64,000 bases of DNA from Sphingomonas anseongensis (GTDB lineage Bacteria; Pseudomonadota; Alphaproteobacteria; Sphingomonadales; Sphingomonadaceae), in the NCBI RefSeq assembly GCF_023516495.1, contig NZ_JAMGBC010000001.1:930001-994000 (forward strand), read 5' to 3'. Both the position numbers and the translations under genes were made by a program. The notes beneath the pieces were generated by a model. It was not told where the DNA came from. It did no database searches and worked only from the letters and a program-made list of their open reading frames with translations. Of this stretch, positions 44,433 to 54,604 are shown piece after piece; positions within the stretch are counted from its first letter, which is position 1; every line of letters begins with the position of its first letter.

Positions 44433-45782
44433 GTGCCGATCCAAAAGCTTCTCATCGCCAACCGAGGCGAGATCGCGCTCCGGATTCACCGCGCCTGCCA
44501 CGAAATGGGCATCCGCACCGTCGCCGTTCACTCGACCGCCGACAGCGATGCGATGCACGTCCGGCTGGCCGACGAGACGGTCTGCATCGGACCGCCGCCC
44601 GCGACCGAATCCTACCTCAACATCCCCAACATCATTTCCGCGGCGGAGATCGTGCACGCCGATGCGGTCCATCCGGGCTACGGCTTCCTGTCGGAAAATG
44701 CGCAGTTCGCGGAGATCGTCGAAAGCCACGGGATAACCTGGGTCGGTCCGAAGCCCGAGCACATTCGCACGATGGGCGACAAGATCGAGGCGAAGCGAAC
44801 GGCTGCCAAGCTCGGCCTCCCGCTGGTCCCCGGCTCCGACGGCCCTATCGAGGAGATCGCCGACGCGAAGCGGCTCGCCGCCGAAATCGGCTACCCCGTT
44901 CTGATCAAGGCGGCTTCGGGCGGCGGCGGCCGCGGAATGAAGGTGGTCCCCGACGAGGACCAGTTCGAAAGCCTGATGAGCCAAGCGGCCAGCGAGGCCC
45001 GAGCCGCCTTCGGCGACGACACCGTCTACATGGAAAAATATCTCGCCGACCCTCGCCACATCGAGTTTCAGGTGTTCGGCGACGGCGAGGGCAACGCCAT
45101 TCACCTTGGCGAGCGCGACTGCTCCCTTCAGCGCCGCCACCAGAAGGTGCTCGAGGAAGCGCCCTCGCCCGCGATCTCTCCCAAGCAGCGCCACCACATG
45201 GGCTCGCTCGTCGCCAAGGCGATGGCGGACATGGGCTATCGCGGCGCGGGAACGATCGAGTTCCTCTTCGAGAACGGCGAATTCTACTTCATCGAGATGA
45301 ACACCCGGCTCCAGGTCGAGCATCCGGTGACCGAAATGATCAGCGGGATCGACCTCGTCCGCGAGCAGATCCGCGTCGCCAACGGCGAGGGCCTGACCTG
45401 CCGGCAGGAGCAGATCCACCTCCACGGCCATGCAATCGAATGCCGGATCAATGCCGAGGATCCGCAGACCTTCATGCCCTCTCCGGGGCTGGTGAAGAAT
45501 TATGTGGCTCCGGGCGGCATGCACGTGCGCGTCGATAGCGGCCTCTACACCGGCTATCGGGTGCCGCCTTATTACGACAGCATGATCGCCAAGCTGATCG
45601 TCTACGGGACGACTCGCGAGCGGTGCATCATGCGGCTGAAGCGAGCGCTCGAGGAATTCGTGGTCGAGGGGATGAAGACGACCGTGCCGCTCCACCAGCG
45701 GATCGTTCGCGACCCCGACTTCCTCGCGGGCGACTATACGATCAAGTGGCTCGAAGCCTGGCTGGAGCGCAATCCCGAGTAG
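44433..45782 (+). CDS. accC: Acetyl-CoA carboxylase, biotin carboxylase subunit
   Basis: 449 aa ATP-grasp enzyme that carboxylates biotin on AccB, from a GTG start. [64 protein letters not shown] and [16 protein letters not shown] are the classic biotin carboxylase blocks. Standard length. Convergent with mreB, four bases apart. Confidence 0.96.
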   Translation: MPIQKLLIANRGEIALRIHRACHEMGIRTVAVHSTADSDAMHVRLADETVCIGPPPATESYLNIPNIISAAEIVHADAVHPGYGFLSENAQFAEIVESHGITWVGPKPEHIRTMGDKIEAKRTAAKLGLPLVPGSDGPIEEIADAKRLAAEIGYPVLIKAASGGGGRGMKVVPDEDQFESLMSQAASEARAAFGDDTVYMEKYLADPRHIEFQVFGDGEGNAIHLGERDCSLQRRHQKVLEEAPSPAISPKQRHHMGSLVAKAMADMGYRGAGTIEFLFENGEFYFIEMNTRLQVEHPVTEMISGIDLVREQIRVANGEGLTCRQEQIHLHGHAIECRINAEDPQTFMPSPGLVKNYVAPGGMHVRVDSGLYTGYRVPPYYDSMIAKLIVYGTTRERCIMRLKRALEEFVVEGMKTTVPLHQRIVRDPDFLAGDYTIKWLEAWLERNPE

Positions 45783-45786
45783 CGGC

Positions 45787-46851
<1,065 letters not shown>

Positions 46852-46973
46852 TTACCGGCGAATTGAGAATCGCCCCCGGAAAAGAGCAGCTTGGCAGGTG
46901 TTGGGGTTAATCCCAGACGTGGTTAACGCGGTAACTCCGAACCGTTCACCGGGCGCGCCGAATTGAAGGCCGC

Positions 46974-48041
46974 TCAGTCCTCGTCGACGGCGTAATCGTC
47001 GCCGTAGAACTTGCTGGTGCTCCGCGTGTGAAAGGCGATCGCCTTTACCGGCGGGTACTTGGGCTCCCCAAGCCCCGGCAGCACTTCGAGCAACTCGTTT
47101 TCCCAAACGTAGACCGCTATCGGGAATGACACGCGTGGGGTCTCTCGATGCGATCCGTCGGTCGGCTTGCCGACCCGATGCGTGGTTGACGGAAAATGGT
47201 CGTTCGATATCCGCTGCATGTAGTCGCCGGTGTTGATGATGATCGATCCCGGCGGCGCCTTCATCCGCACCCACTTGCCCGAGCGGTGGTTCCACACCTG
47301 CAGCCCATCGACCCTCGTCGCCGGGAGGATGGTGAACAGGTCGACGTCCTCGTGGCCTAGAAGCCGTCCGGCCCCCGACCGATCCTGCTCTTCGCTCATC
47401 GGCGGATAGTAATTGAGCCGAAGCCCGAAATTGGTCTCGGTCAGCTTCTCGTCGAGCAAATGCGGGTCGCAGCCGAGCCCCTGAAGCATCGCCTGGGCGA
47501 TTGGCTTGAACAGAGCTTCGTGGGCGAGCGTCAGCCGGCGGAAGCGCGGCTCATACTCGGCCCGCGGCCAAAATTCCTCGGCGCGGAACGGTGCGTCCCG
47601 CTTCTGCGGCATGTCGAACGCGCGCCTGCACCACACCCAGCCTTCGACCAGGTCGGGATGGATCTCGCTGGTTTCCTCGATGGGAAAATAGCCCTGGGCG
47701 ACGGAGCCGAAGCGCGCGGCGCGGAAGCGCATCTTTTCTTCGAGCGGGGTCGAGGTGAACAGGTCGACCACGCCTTCAGCAATGTCGTCGTACAAGCGCT
47801 CGTCGACGCCATGCCCGGTCAGCACCGCGAAGCCGATCCCGTGAAGCGCCGCCCCGAACGCCGCGGCGAAACCCGCCTTTTCATTGGCGTCGCCGTGGAG
47901 GAACCGGCCGAAATCGAGCGTCGCGATTTCGTAATCCTCGTCGAACTCGTCGGCCTCGCTCTCCGCAAGGCGATAGGTGTGCGCCTTTTCGACCTGGTCG
48001 TACTTGGCGAACTGGCGGTTGAGTGCGTCGAGCTGGCTCAT
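46974..48041 (-). CDS. 2-oxoglutarate/Fe(II) oxygenase of the isopenicillin N synthase family
   Basis: 355 aa. The iron triad is the HxD of GHEDVDLFTI and the later His in STTHRVGKP; the 2-oxoglutarate-type RxS is in TPRVSFPIAVY. The N-terminal DIOX_N domain has DFGRFLHGDANEKAGFAAAFGAALHGIGFAVLTGHGV. Substrate unknown: family members act on small molecules or secondary metabolites. No biosynthetic cluster is nearby. Stop and start are well placed. Confidence 0.87.
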   Translation of the reverse strand: MSQLDALNRQFAKYDQVEKAHTYRLAESEADEFDEDYEIATLDFGRFLHGDANEKAGFAAAFGAALHGIGFAVLTGHGVDERLYDDIAEGVVDLFTSTPLEEKMRFRAARFGSVAQGYFPIEETSEIHPDLVEGWVWCRRAFDMPQKRDAPFRAEEFWPRAEYEPRFRRLTLAHEALFKPIAQAMLQGLGCDPHLLDEKLTETNFGLRLNYYPPMSEEQDRSGAGRLLGHEDVDLFTILPATRVDGLQVWNHRSGKWVRMKAPPGSIIINTGDYMQRISNDHFPSTTHRVGKPTDGSHRETPRVSFPIAVYVWENELLEVLPGLGEPKYPPVKAIAFHTRSTSKFYGDDYAVDED

Positions 48042-48081
48042 GGGGTCGACTTTAGCGGCAGTCGCCGGCAGCTAACAGGGC

Positions 48082-48288
48082 CTAGTCGGACACGAACTCG
48101 AGCAGGTCGCCCGGCTGGCAGGCGAGCGCCTCGCAAATCGCCTCCAGGGTTGAAAATCGGATCGCCCGTGCCTTGCCGGTCTTCAGGATCGACAGGTTGG
48201 CGAGCGTGATGTCGATCCTCTCGGCGAGCTCGGTCAACGTCATCCGCCGGTCGTGGAGCAGGTCGTCGAGCTTGACCGCGATCGCCAT
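48082..48288 (-). CDS. XRE-family HTH regulator (Cro/YozG type)
   Basis: 68 aa, essentially one helix-turn-helix domain (LDDLLHDRRMTLTELAERIDITLANLSILKTGKARAIRFSTLEAICEALACQPGDLLEF). It starts two bases after the stop of the DUF2975 gene, forming the common XRE-DUF2975 pair. Probably represses its own operon from the dyad at 48839-48872, by analogy with such pairs. Confidence 0.9.
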   Translation of the reverse strand: MAIAVKLDDLLHDRRMTLTELAERIDITLANLSILKTGKARAIRFSTLEAICEALACQPGDLLEFVSD

Positions 48289-48289
48289 C

Positions 48290-48814
48290 TCAGATCGTCC
48301 CCCGGAGGTCTTCGCGCATCAACGTTCCTTCAGCGAAGACTCGCGCGAGCACGAACATCAGGATCACCGCGAGCCAACCGCTGGTCGAGAAACCGGCATC
48401 GAGGTGAAGCGGGAATTCGCGCGACGAGATCGCCTTGCCGATCGTCCCGATGACGATGCTGAGGATCTGGAGCGCGAGCAACGCCCACGCAATCGCCTGC
48501 AGGCGGTAAGCGTTCGCGGCGACGAAGGGGTCGCCGCGGCCGACCGTCTCCACCATCCGCAGCAAGCGGGTGAGGATAAGGTGATTGAGCGGGACGGCGA
48601 GAAGGCCCAGCGTCGCGATCGCCGTCAGCCCGATCATGATTGGATTGGGATCCATGCCGTCCGGAACGTCGATCGCCTTCATGAACCAGGCGGGATTGGA
48701 ATTTGCGAAGATGACGAGCCCGAGGACCGCCGCGCCGTACAGCCAGTTCACGACGATCAGGATTCGCAAGGTGACGTAGGCGATCGGCAGTGCGGCGGAT
48801 GCTGGTTTCGACAT
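48290..48814 (-). CDS. DUF2975 membrane protein
   Basis: 174 aa from ATG 48814 (MSKPASAALPIAYVTLRILIV); an upstream ATG at 48829 is possible. Four likely membrane helices at about 13-36, 58-80, 104-124 and 135-156; VETVGRGDPFVAANAYRLQAIAWALLALQIL is the DUF2975 hallmark. The function of the family is unknown; it is nearly always paired with a small XRE regulator, as here. Confidence 0.87.
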   Translation of the reverse strand: MSKPASAALPIAYVTLRILIVVNWLYGAAVLGLVIFANSNPAWFMKAIDVPDGMDPNPIMIGLTAIATLGLLAVPLNHLILTRLLRMVETVGRGDPFVAANAYRLQAIAWALLALQILSIVIGTIGKAISSREFPLHLDAGFSTSGWLAVILMFVLARVFAEGTLMREDLRGTI

Positions 48815-48838
48815 GACGTTTGGCTCCAAACGACTCGT

Positions 48839-48872
48839 GATATCGATAAACGATATGTTATTTATCGTTTGT
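48839..48872. promoter_or_regulatory. Operator candidate of the DUF2975-XRE module
   Basis: Two nested dyads: ATATCG-N5-CGATAT (48839-48855) and 11-bp arms at 48844-48854 and 48862-48872 with one mismatch (core AAACGATA-N7-TATCGTTT). It lies 25-58 bases upstream of the DUF2975 start and is AT-rich against a GC-rich background, so it likely overlaps the promoter. Best explained as the binding site of the adjacent XRE protein. Confidence 0.6.
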
Positions 48873-48960
48873 CGGCAAGTACCGGCCGCCGATGGCTGCG
48901 AAAACTTGCCCTCGCGCCGGTCCGCGGCGAATGTCCGCGGCGCACAGGGGGAGCTGCCGG

Positions 48961-50193
48961 ATGAGCCTGATCGCCGATCTCAAGTCGCTTGAGAAATCCC
49001 AGAAAAGCGCGATCTGGGCGAGCTACCTCGGCTGGACTCTCGACGCCTTCGACTTCTTCCTGCTGGTGTTCATGCTCAAGGCGATCTCGGCCGAGTTCGG
49101 CACCGACGTGAAGTCGGTCGCCTATGCGATCTTCGTCACTCTGGCGGCGCGTGCGTTTGGCGCCCTCTTCTTCGGGATCCTCGCCGACCGCTTCGGGCGC
49201 CGGCCGATCCTGATGATCGTCATCCTGGCCTTCTCGGCCTTTTCAGCGCTGTCCGGCCTCGCCGGATCGCTGAGCCAGCTGATCCTCATCCGTGCCCTGT
49301 TCGGCTTCGCGATGGGCGGCGAATGGGGAATCGGCGCGAGCCTGGTAATGGAATCCATCCCGCCGAAGCTTCGCGGTCCCGTCTCGGGCCTGCTGCAGAG
49401 CGGCTATCCGTCGGGCTACTTCGTCGCCAGCATCGTCTATTTCCTGCTGTTCGACGCAATCGGCTGGCGCGGCATGTTCTTCGTCGGGATCGCTCCGGCG
49501 TTTCTCGTCTTCCTGATCCGGATGCATGTCGAGGAAAGCCCGGCCTTCAATGCCGCCAGACACAAGCCCCGCGTTAATCCGTTCACCGAGCTGGCCCGCA
49601 ACTGGAAGATCGCGCTCTACATGATCGTTCTGATGGCGGCGTTCAACGCGTTCAGCCACGGCACCCAGGACCTCTATCCGACCTTCCTTCAGCAGCAGCA
49701 CCATTTCGACACTCGGCTCACCGGGACGCTGACCGCGATCATGAACGTCGGCGCTATCGTCGGCGGTATCAGCTTCGGGATCTGGTCGGAGAGGATCGGG
49801 CGGAAGCGGGCGATCATCATCGCCTGCGCTCTCGCGCTTCCGATCATCCCGCTGTGGGCGTTCAGCACGACCCCGCTGCTGCTCGGCATCGGTGCGTTCC
49901 TGATGCAGGTCGCGGTGCAGGGCGCCTGGGGTATCGTCCCCGTCCACCTCAACGAGCTCTCGCCCGGAGCCGTTCGCGCGATGTTCCCAGGCTTTGCCTA
50001 CCAGCTCGGCAATCTGTTGATGTCGAAGAACGCCGTCTTCCAGGCGGGGATCGCCGAAAGCCGCGGCAACAATTACGGCTTGGCGCTCGCGATCTTCGGT
50101 GGGGCGACGGCGGTCATGATCGCGGCCTGGACGGCGATCGGGCCGGAGCGAAAGCACGCAAGCTTCGTCGACACGGTCGCCGCCAAGGAATGA
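48961..50193 (+). CDS. MFS transporter, metabolite:H+ symporter type
   Basis: 410 aa from ATG 48961 (MSLIADLKSLEKSQKSAIWASYLGWTLDAFDFFLLVFML) with AGGGGGAG upstream. Twelve helices; motif A is FGILADRFGRRPILM and SERIGRKRAI its second copy; RALFGFAMGGEWGIGASLVMESIPPKLRG is the sugar/shikimate/lactate subgroup signature. Probably carries an organic acid. The earlier ATG at 48892 would add 23 non-conserved residues. Confidence 0.88.
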   Translation: MSLIADLKSLEKSQKSAIWASYLGWTLDAFDFFLLVFMLKAISAEFGTDVKSVAYAIFVTLAARAFGALFFGILADRFGRRPILMIVILAFSAFSALSGLAGSLSQLILIRALFGFAMGGEWGIGASLVMESIPPKLRGPVSGLLQSGYPSGYFVASIVYFLLFDAIGWRGMFFVGIAPAFLVFLIRMHVEESPAFNAARHKPRVNPFTELARNWKIALYMIVLMAAFNAFSHGTQDLYPTFLQQQHHFDTRLTGTLTAIMNVGAIVGGISFGIWSERIGRKRAIIIACALALPIIPLWAFSTTPLLLGIGAFLMQVAVQGAWGIVPVHLNELSPGAVRAMFPGFAYQLGNLLMSKNAVFQAGIAESRGNNYGLALAIFGGATAVMIAAWTAIGPERKHASFVDTVAAKE

Positions 50194-50197
50194 CGCC

Positions 50198-50764
50198 TTA
50201 GCTTTCCGCCGCAGCTTTCCTGAACAGCAGCGACGAGCCGAGCCACATCGCCGCGAAGCCTTCGATCAGGATGAGCAGCTTGACGGGCCCCGGAGGCGCG
50301 GAAGCTCCCGCATCGATTGCGAAGACGATTGCTCCGACCAGCGCCTGCGCGACCGCCGCCACCGCCATTGCGCGAGCCATCAAGGCCGCCTTGCCGCCCG
50401 CGACGATCGCTCCGGCGACCGCCATTGCGATGATCGCCATGAAGACCAGGTTTGCCGGATTGTCCTCGTCGCCGATGATCCCGACCGCGCCGTTGATCCA
50501 GATGAGAAGGAACCCTGCCGCGAGCGCGAGCGCGACCCCGCCGCGATAGGCCCAGCTTGCCGACACGCGCACCGCCAGCTCGAGCAGAAGCCCGACGCCC
50601 CCGATCAGCACGATCGCGAAGATGAAATCGCCAAGCGTCCAGTTCACGCCGGGCGCCTGGAGCTGCATCGCCACGAGCGGTGCGAGGACGATCGCCACCG
50701 CTATGCCCCAGCCGATCACCCGCCACGGACTTGCCAGCCGCCTCTGCACCACTTCGTTTGCCAC
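50198..50764 (-). CDS. Hypothetical polytopic membrane protein
   Basis: 188 aa with about five or six membrane helices (first at about 15-34, last at about 164-182). No recognised family; composition Ala/Val/Gly-rich. It is divergent from the winged-helix regulator at 50851, with 86 bp between them, and convergent with the MFS gene. The shared promoter region with a membrane-bound regulator suggests it may be its target. Confidence 0.65.
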   Translation of the reverse strand: MANEVVQRRLASPWRVIGWGIAVAIVLAPLVAMQLQAPGVNWTLGDFIFAIVLIGGVGLLLELAVRVSASWAYRGGVALALAAGFLLIWINGAVGIIGDEDNPANLVFMAIIAMAVAGAIVAGGKAALMARAMAVAAVAQALVGAIVFAIDAGASAPPGPVKLLILIEGFAAMWLGSSLLFRKAAAES

Positions 50765-50850
50765 TGCTTGCCTCCTGACTCGATTGCGGCTTCACTCCTG
50801 CACGAGCGCGCGATGAGCGGCATGAGCAACTTGTGAGGTCTTGCTGAAAA

Positions 50851-51921
50851 ATGCCGTCGGGCAGCATCCGCTTCGAAGATTTCGACCTCGACCTCGGCGA
50901 TCGCCAGCTTCGAAACAGCGGCGCTCCGGTCGACCTCAACAGCCGCTATTTCGACGCTTTGGCGCTGCTGGTCAGCGAGCATGGGCGGCTCGTGTCCAAG
51001 GACCGCTTCATGGACGAAGTGTGGCGCGGAGTTCCGGTCACCGACGAGGCGCTGACCCAATGTATCCGAACGCTCAGGCGCCAGCTCGGCGACGACGCCG
51101 GCCGCCCCCGTTTCATCGAGACCGTGCCCAAGCACGGCTACCGCTTCATCGCGCCAGTCGAAGGCGCGGACGCTCCGACGCCCGCACCGGTAGTTCGGCC
51201 GCGCTCCCTAGGTTCCCCACTGCTCCTCGCGCTCGCCGGAGTGGTCGGCGGCGGACTTGCAGGCTTTATCGGCGGCCTGTTCTATGGTTTTGCCGGGGCC
51301 TCGCAGCCGCTCCAGCCCGGCCTCGGCGCGATCTCCGTGCTGCTGGTGCTTCTCTCGCTGACGATCCTCGTCGCGCTTGTTGGCGCCGCTGGCGTCGCGT
51401 TCGGAATCGCTGCGGCGGGGTCGCTGGCAAATCGCATCGGCCCGTGGACCGTCGCCGGCGGAGCGCTCGGCGGCCTGTTCGTCGGTGCCTTCGTCAAGTT
51501 CCTCGGGCTCGATGCGTTCAGCCTCCTGATCGGCCGAAGCCCGGGCGATATCACCGGCCCGCTGGAAGGCACGATCCTGGGCGCCGCGGTCGGTCTCGGC
51601 TGGTGGCTAGCCAACCTTCGCGGCGAGGCGGCAAGCGCGCGCAGGCTCAGCACGATCATCGCAGCTCTCTGTGGAGCGATCGCCGGCGGAATCATTCCCC
51701 AGCTTGGCGGCCGCCTGATGGGTGGAAGCCTGGTCCTTCTCGCCCAGACGTTCCCCGGATCGCGCCTCACTCTCGACCGCATCGGCGCAGTCTTCGGCGA
51801 GAGCGGCTTCGGGCCGCTCACCCAGACCGCCACCGGGGCGCTCGAAGGCGGCCTGTTCGCCGCGTGCGTCGTCGGCGCGATGGCGGTCGCACAGCGGCAA
51901 CTGAGGGCCACCCGCGGCTGA
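50851..51921 (+). CDS. Winged-helix regulator fused to a polytopic membrane domain
   Basis: 356 aa. Residues 5-105 are an OmpR/PhoB-type DNA-binding domain (IRFEDFDLDLGDRQLRNSGAPVDLN, LVSKDRFMDEVWRGVPVTDEALTQCIRTLRRQLGDD, FIETVPKHGYRFIAPV) with no receiver domain, as in ToxR/CadC. Instead of one membrane helix and a periplasmic sensor, the rest (about 123-345) is glycine-rich with five or six probable membrane segments. The signal is unknown. A shift to an unrelated +1 frame here is an artefact of composition. Confidence 0.8.
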   Translation: MPSGSIRFEDFDLDLGDRQLRNSGAPVDLNSRYFDALALLVSEHGRLVSKDRFMDEVWRGVPVTDEALTQCIRTLRRQLGDDAGRPRFIETVPKHGYRFIAPVEGADAPTPAPVVRPRSLGSPLLLALAGVVGGGLAGFIGGLFYGFAGASQPLQPGLGAISVLLVLLSLTILVALVGAAGVAFGIAAAGSLANRIGPWTVAGGALGGLFVGAFVKFLGLDAFSLLIGRSPGDITGPLEGTILGAAVGLGWWLANLRGEAASARRLSTIIAALCGAIAGGIIPQLGGRLMGGSLVLLAQTFPGSRLTLDRIGAVFGESGFGPLTQTATGALEGGLFAACVVGAMAVAQRQLRATRG

Positions 51922-51972
51922 CGCAAACTTTCGCCCGCCTGTGCGTTGCCAGTGGCGGGAAAGAGGCGAGAG

Positions 51973-52662
51973 ATGGCCTACAGGTCCGTTGATCGAGCCA
52001 GCCGCTGGAAGGCGATGCTCGCCTCGTTCGCGCTGACCGGAATTCTCGGCGCAGTCCTCGTCAGCGGCCTCAACGTCCAAACCGTCCGGCACGCAATCGA
52101 CCACCTGCGCACCTTCGACATCAGCCTTCCCAAACCGCCGCCGCCCGAGCCTCCACCGCCGCCAAGGCCCAGGCAAGCGAAGAAGGCCGAAGGCGCTCCT
52201 GCTGCGCCCAAGGCTTCGCCGATAGTCGCTCCCAAACCTGAGGTCGTGCTCCCCACCCGCCAGGTCATCGCGGCCGCAGCCCAGCCGGGAACGGGCGCCT
52301 CATCCGCCAACGGCCAAGGCGGAGTCGGCAACGGCAACGGCGCTGGCGGAACGGGCAATGGCCTTGGCGGAGGTGCCGGCTTCACACCGGCCCGGAAGAT
52401 CACGAAGATCCCGGACGCCCAATATCGCCGCCTCGTCTCGATAAGCGGCATGGAGCGCGGCTCGGTGGGGATCTCTATAAGGGTCACGCCCGACGGGCAG
52501 GCGACCGGCTGCAGGGTTATCCGCTCGAGCGGAAGCCCGCCGGCGGATTCGCTCATGTGCCAGCTGACCGAGCAATATGTGCGCTTTCGCCCGGCGCTCG
52601 ATCCCACCGGACGGCCGGTCGCTCAGCAGATCAGCTGGTTCCCGAACTGGAGCCGCCGCTGA
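51973..52662 (+). CDS. TonB-like energy-transducer family protein
   Basis: 229 aa from ATG 51973. An N-terminal membrane helix (about 15-34), a Pro-rich span (PKPPPPEPPPPPRPRQ), an unusual Gly/Asn-rich linker (GQGGVGNGNGAGGTGNGLGG) and a TonB C-terminal domain (RGSVGISIRVTPDGQATGCRVIRSSGSPPADSLMCQLTEQYVRFRPALD). ExbB/ExbD are not adjacent. It could serve receptors such as the one at 18.7 kb. Two cysteines in the C-terminal domain are notable for a periplasmic part. Confidence 0.82.
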   Translation: MAYRSVDRASRWKAMLASFALTGILGAVLVSGLNVQTVRHAIDHLRTFDISLPKPPPPEPPPPPRPRQAKKAEGAPAAPKASPIVAPKPEVVLPTRQVIAAAAQPGTGASSANGQGGVGNGNGAGGTGNGLGGGAGFTPARKITKIPDAQYRRLVSISGMERGSVGISIRVTPDGQATGCRVIRSSGSPPADSLMCQLTEQYVRFRPALDPTGRPVAQQISWFPNWSRR

Positions 52663-54039
52663 TCAGCGCGCGGCTACCGTCGCCCCGGTTGGGTTCACTC
52701 CGGCAAGCCGCTCCGCGTCCCAGCCGTAAACGTCGTCGAGATAGGTGACCGTCGAGCCCTCAGGCATGGCGGTCAAATAGGTGACGAACACCGGCACCGG
52801 CTTGTCGAGGGGCACCTTGATGTCAGGGTCCTCCGACGTCGCGGTCAGCGTGTGGCCGAACAGCCACCGGCCCAGCCGGTCCGCGTCCTGGAGCCGGATG
52901 CAGCCGCCGCTGAACAGGCGCGTTTCCTTCTCGAGCAGCTCCTTCCTGGGAGTGTCGTGGAGGTAGATCCCGTACGGGTTGGCGAAGGTATATTTGATCT
53001 TGCCGAGGAAATTCTCCGGCCCCGGAAGCTGGCGCACGCGGATCTGGACCGACCCGTCCTTGACTGCCTTCCAGTCCACCGTGCTCGGGTCGATGGGCGT
53101 CGCATTGTCGCTCCAGTCGGACAGGATCTCGTAACCGCGCGACTTGAGATAGCCGAGTCCGTATTTCTCTACGAAAACCCCGACATCGTCCCACACCAGG
53201 TCGGGCGGGACGTTCCAATAAGGGTTGAGCGAGGCATAGCGAAGATAGCCGGCAAGCGTCGGGGTCTTGCGGTCGGGCTTCTGCTGACCGACGACGACCT
53301 TCATCCAATCGACGACCTTGTTGTCCTCGTACATGTAGAGGCGCTGCGTCGGCGCGTTGACGATGATGTAGCGCTTGGCAGTCGGAAGCACGCGGGCGCG
53401 CTGCAGGTTGATCGCCAGGATCTCGCGCTGCTTGTCGCCGTCATAGTGATGGTTGACCAGCGCTCGCCGGAGCTGCGCGTAGATCGGATTCATCCACTGC
53501 ATGTCCGCAACGAATTGCGTGAGTGACGGCGCCTGCGCCGCCAGCTGAAGCAGCCTCAGCGGCGACGGCGGGCCGAGCCGGAGGGCCGGGTCGGCATATT
53601 GAAGCCCGGTATTGGCCGGATTGGCGACGTCCCGCGCGTAAGCGGTGAATGCGCTGCTTAGAAGCGAATCGGCTTTGCGGACGTCGCGTGAATCGTTGCC
53701 CGACGCATGCTTCATCGCCTTCAGGAGCGAATCGACGTCATAAGCGGCAGGATTGAGCCCGTCGGTTGCGGAGGTTTGCAGAAGTGCGATCAGCGCCTGG
53801 GCAGCCGAGGTCGGCTGGCCGCCCTGGAACCACAAGGGCTTCTCGGAGCGAACCTGGTAGAAGCTTTCGACGTCCTGCCCGCGCGGAATGGCCGCGGCGG
53901 CCGCGACTGTGCCGCTCGTCGCCTGGGCTGAGGCAGGCGACAAAAACTGCGCCGCTGCAACGGTGGCAGCGGCGCAGAGCAGTTTCGTGAAGGTGCGCAC
54001 CGGCACGAGGCCGGTGCGCTTCGTAAGCTGAATAATCAC
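52663..54039 (-). CDS. L,D-transpeptidase, YcbB/LdtD-like
   Basis: 458 aa periplasmic enzyme. A basic N-terminal stretch leads into a signal peptide (about 18-39). A scaffold or peptidoglycan-binding part follows (about 50-220). The YkuD domain contains HDTPRKELLEKETRLFSGGCIRLQDADRLGRWLFG, in which the nucleophile is the Cys of SGGCIRL. It forms 3-3 crosslinks in peptidoglycan. Its neighbour at 54059 is an envelope lipoprotein, 19 bases upstream on the same strand. Confidence 0.9.
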   Translation of the reverse strand: MIIQLTKRTGLVPVRTFTKLLCAAATVAAAQFLSPASAQATSGTVAAAAAIPRGQDVESFYQVRSEKPLWFQGGQPTSAAQALIALLQTSATDGLNPAAYDVDSLLKAMKHASGNDSRDVRKADSLLSSAFTAYARDVANPANTGLQYADPALRLGPPSPLRLLQLAAQAPSLTQFVADMQWMNPIYAQLRRALVNHHYDGDKQREILAINLQRARVLPTAKRYIIVNAPTQRLYMYEDNKVVDWMKVVVGQQKPDRKTPTLAGYLRYASLNPYWNVPPDLVWDDVGVFVEKYGLGYLKSRGYEILSDWSDNATPIDPSTVDWKAVKDGSVQIRVRQLPGPENFLGKIKYTFANPYGIYLHDTPRKELLEKETRLFSGGCIRLQDADRLGRWLFGHTLTATSEDPDIKVPLDKPVPVFVTYLTAMPEGSTVTYLDDVYGWDAERLAGVNPTGATVAAR

Positions 54040-54058
54040 GACACTCTTTTAGTCTCTA

Positions 54059-54604
54059 TTATCCACGCTCGCCACTGCGAACCGGCGTGTTGTACGTCGG
54101 AGTGGTCGTCGCCTGCGGCTGACCCGGATAATATTGACCGTTGTAGATGTAGCCGTCGACCTGGCCGTCACCATTGTGGTCGGACCACACCGCGCCGGCG
54201 AGACCGCCGACCGCAGCACCGATCACCGCGCCCTGGATGACGCTGACGCCCGGAATGACTGCACCGGCAACCGCACCGAGTGCGGCACCGCCGAGAGCGC
54301 CGGTCGCGACGCGGCCGAGCGTGTTGTCATATCCGGCAGGCGTACCGGCATAATACTGACCGTTATAGGTGTATCCGTCGACGTATCCGTCGCCGTTACG
54401 GTCGGTCCAAAGAGCGCCCGCGAGGCCGCCGATCGCCGCACCGGCAATCGCGCCTTCGGCAACGCTCACGCCCGGCACGACCGCGCCGACGGCAGCGCCG
54501 CCGAGACCGCCGACCGCCGCGTCCTGAGCGACGCGCGGGTTCGAAGCGCATGCGGCAAGCGTAGCCGTTCCGGCGAGGATCGCCGCCAAGATGGATTTCT
54601 GCAT
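54059..54604 (-). CDS. Glycine-zipper lipoprotein with two repeats and Ca2+-loop-like motifs
   Basis: 181 aa. The lipobox LAACAS places a lipidated Cys at residue 19. Two tandem units of about 65 residues each hold a glycine zipper (GGLGGAAVGAVVPGVSVAEGA; GALGGAALGAVAGAVIPGVSV), then DRNGDGYVDGY or DHNGDGQVDGY and YNGQYY. The DxNxDGxVD sequence resembles a dockerin or EF-hand loop but lacks the acidic last position. Probably an outer-membrane structural lipoprotein of the 17-kDa antigen/SlyB type. Confidence 0.82.
   Translation of the reverse strand: MQKSILAAILAGTATLAACASNPRVAQDAAVGGLGGAAVGAVVPGVSVAEGAIAGAAIGGLAGALWTDRNGDGYVDGYTYNGQYYAGTPAGYDNTLGRVATGALGGAALGAVAGAVIPGVSVIQGAVIGAAVGGLAGAVWSDHNGDGQVDGYIYNGQYYPGQPQATTTPTYNTPVRSGERG

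Noticed and set aside
43779-45695. 638-codon open frame opposite accB-accC
   Set aside because: Antisense shadow of two unmistakable genes. Composition is rich in Asp, His, Arg and Leu from reversed GC-rich codons, and no domain is visible.
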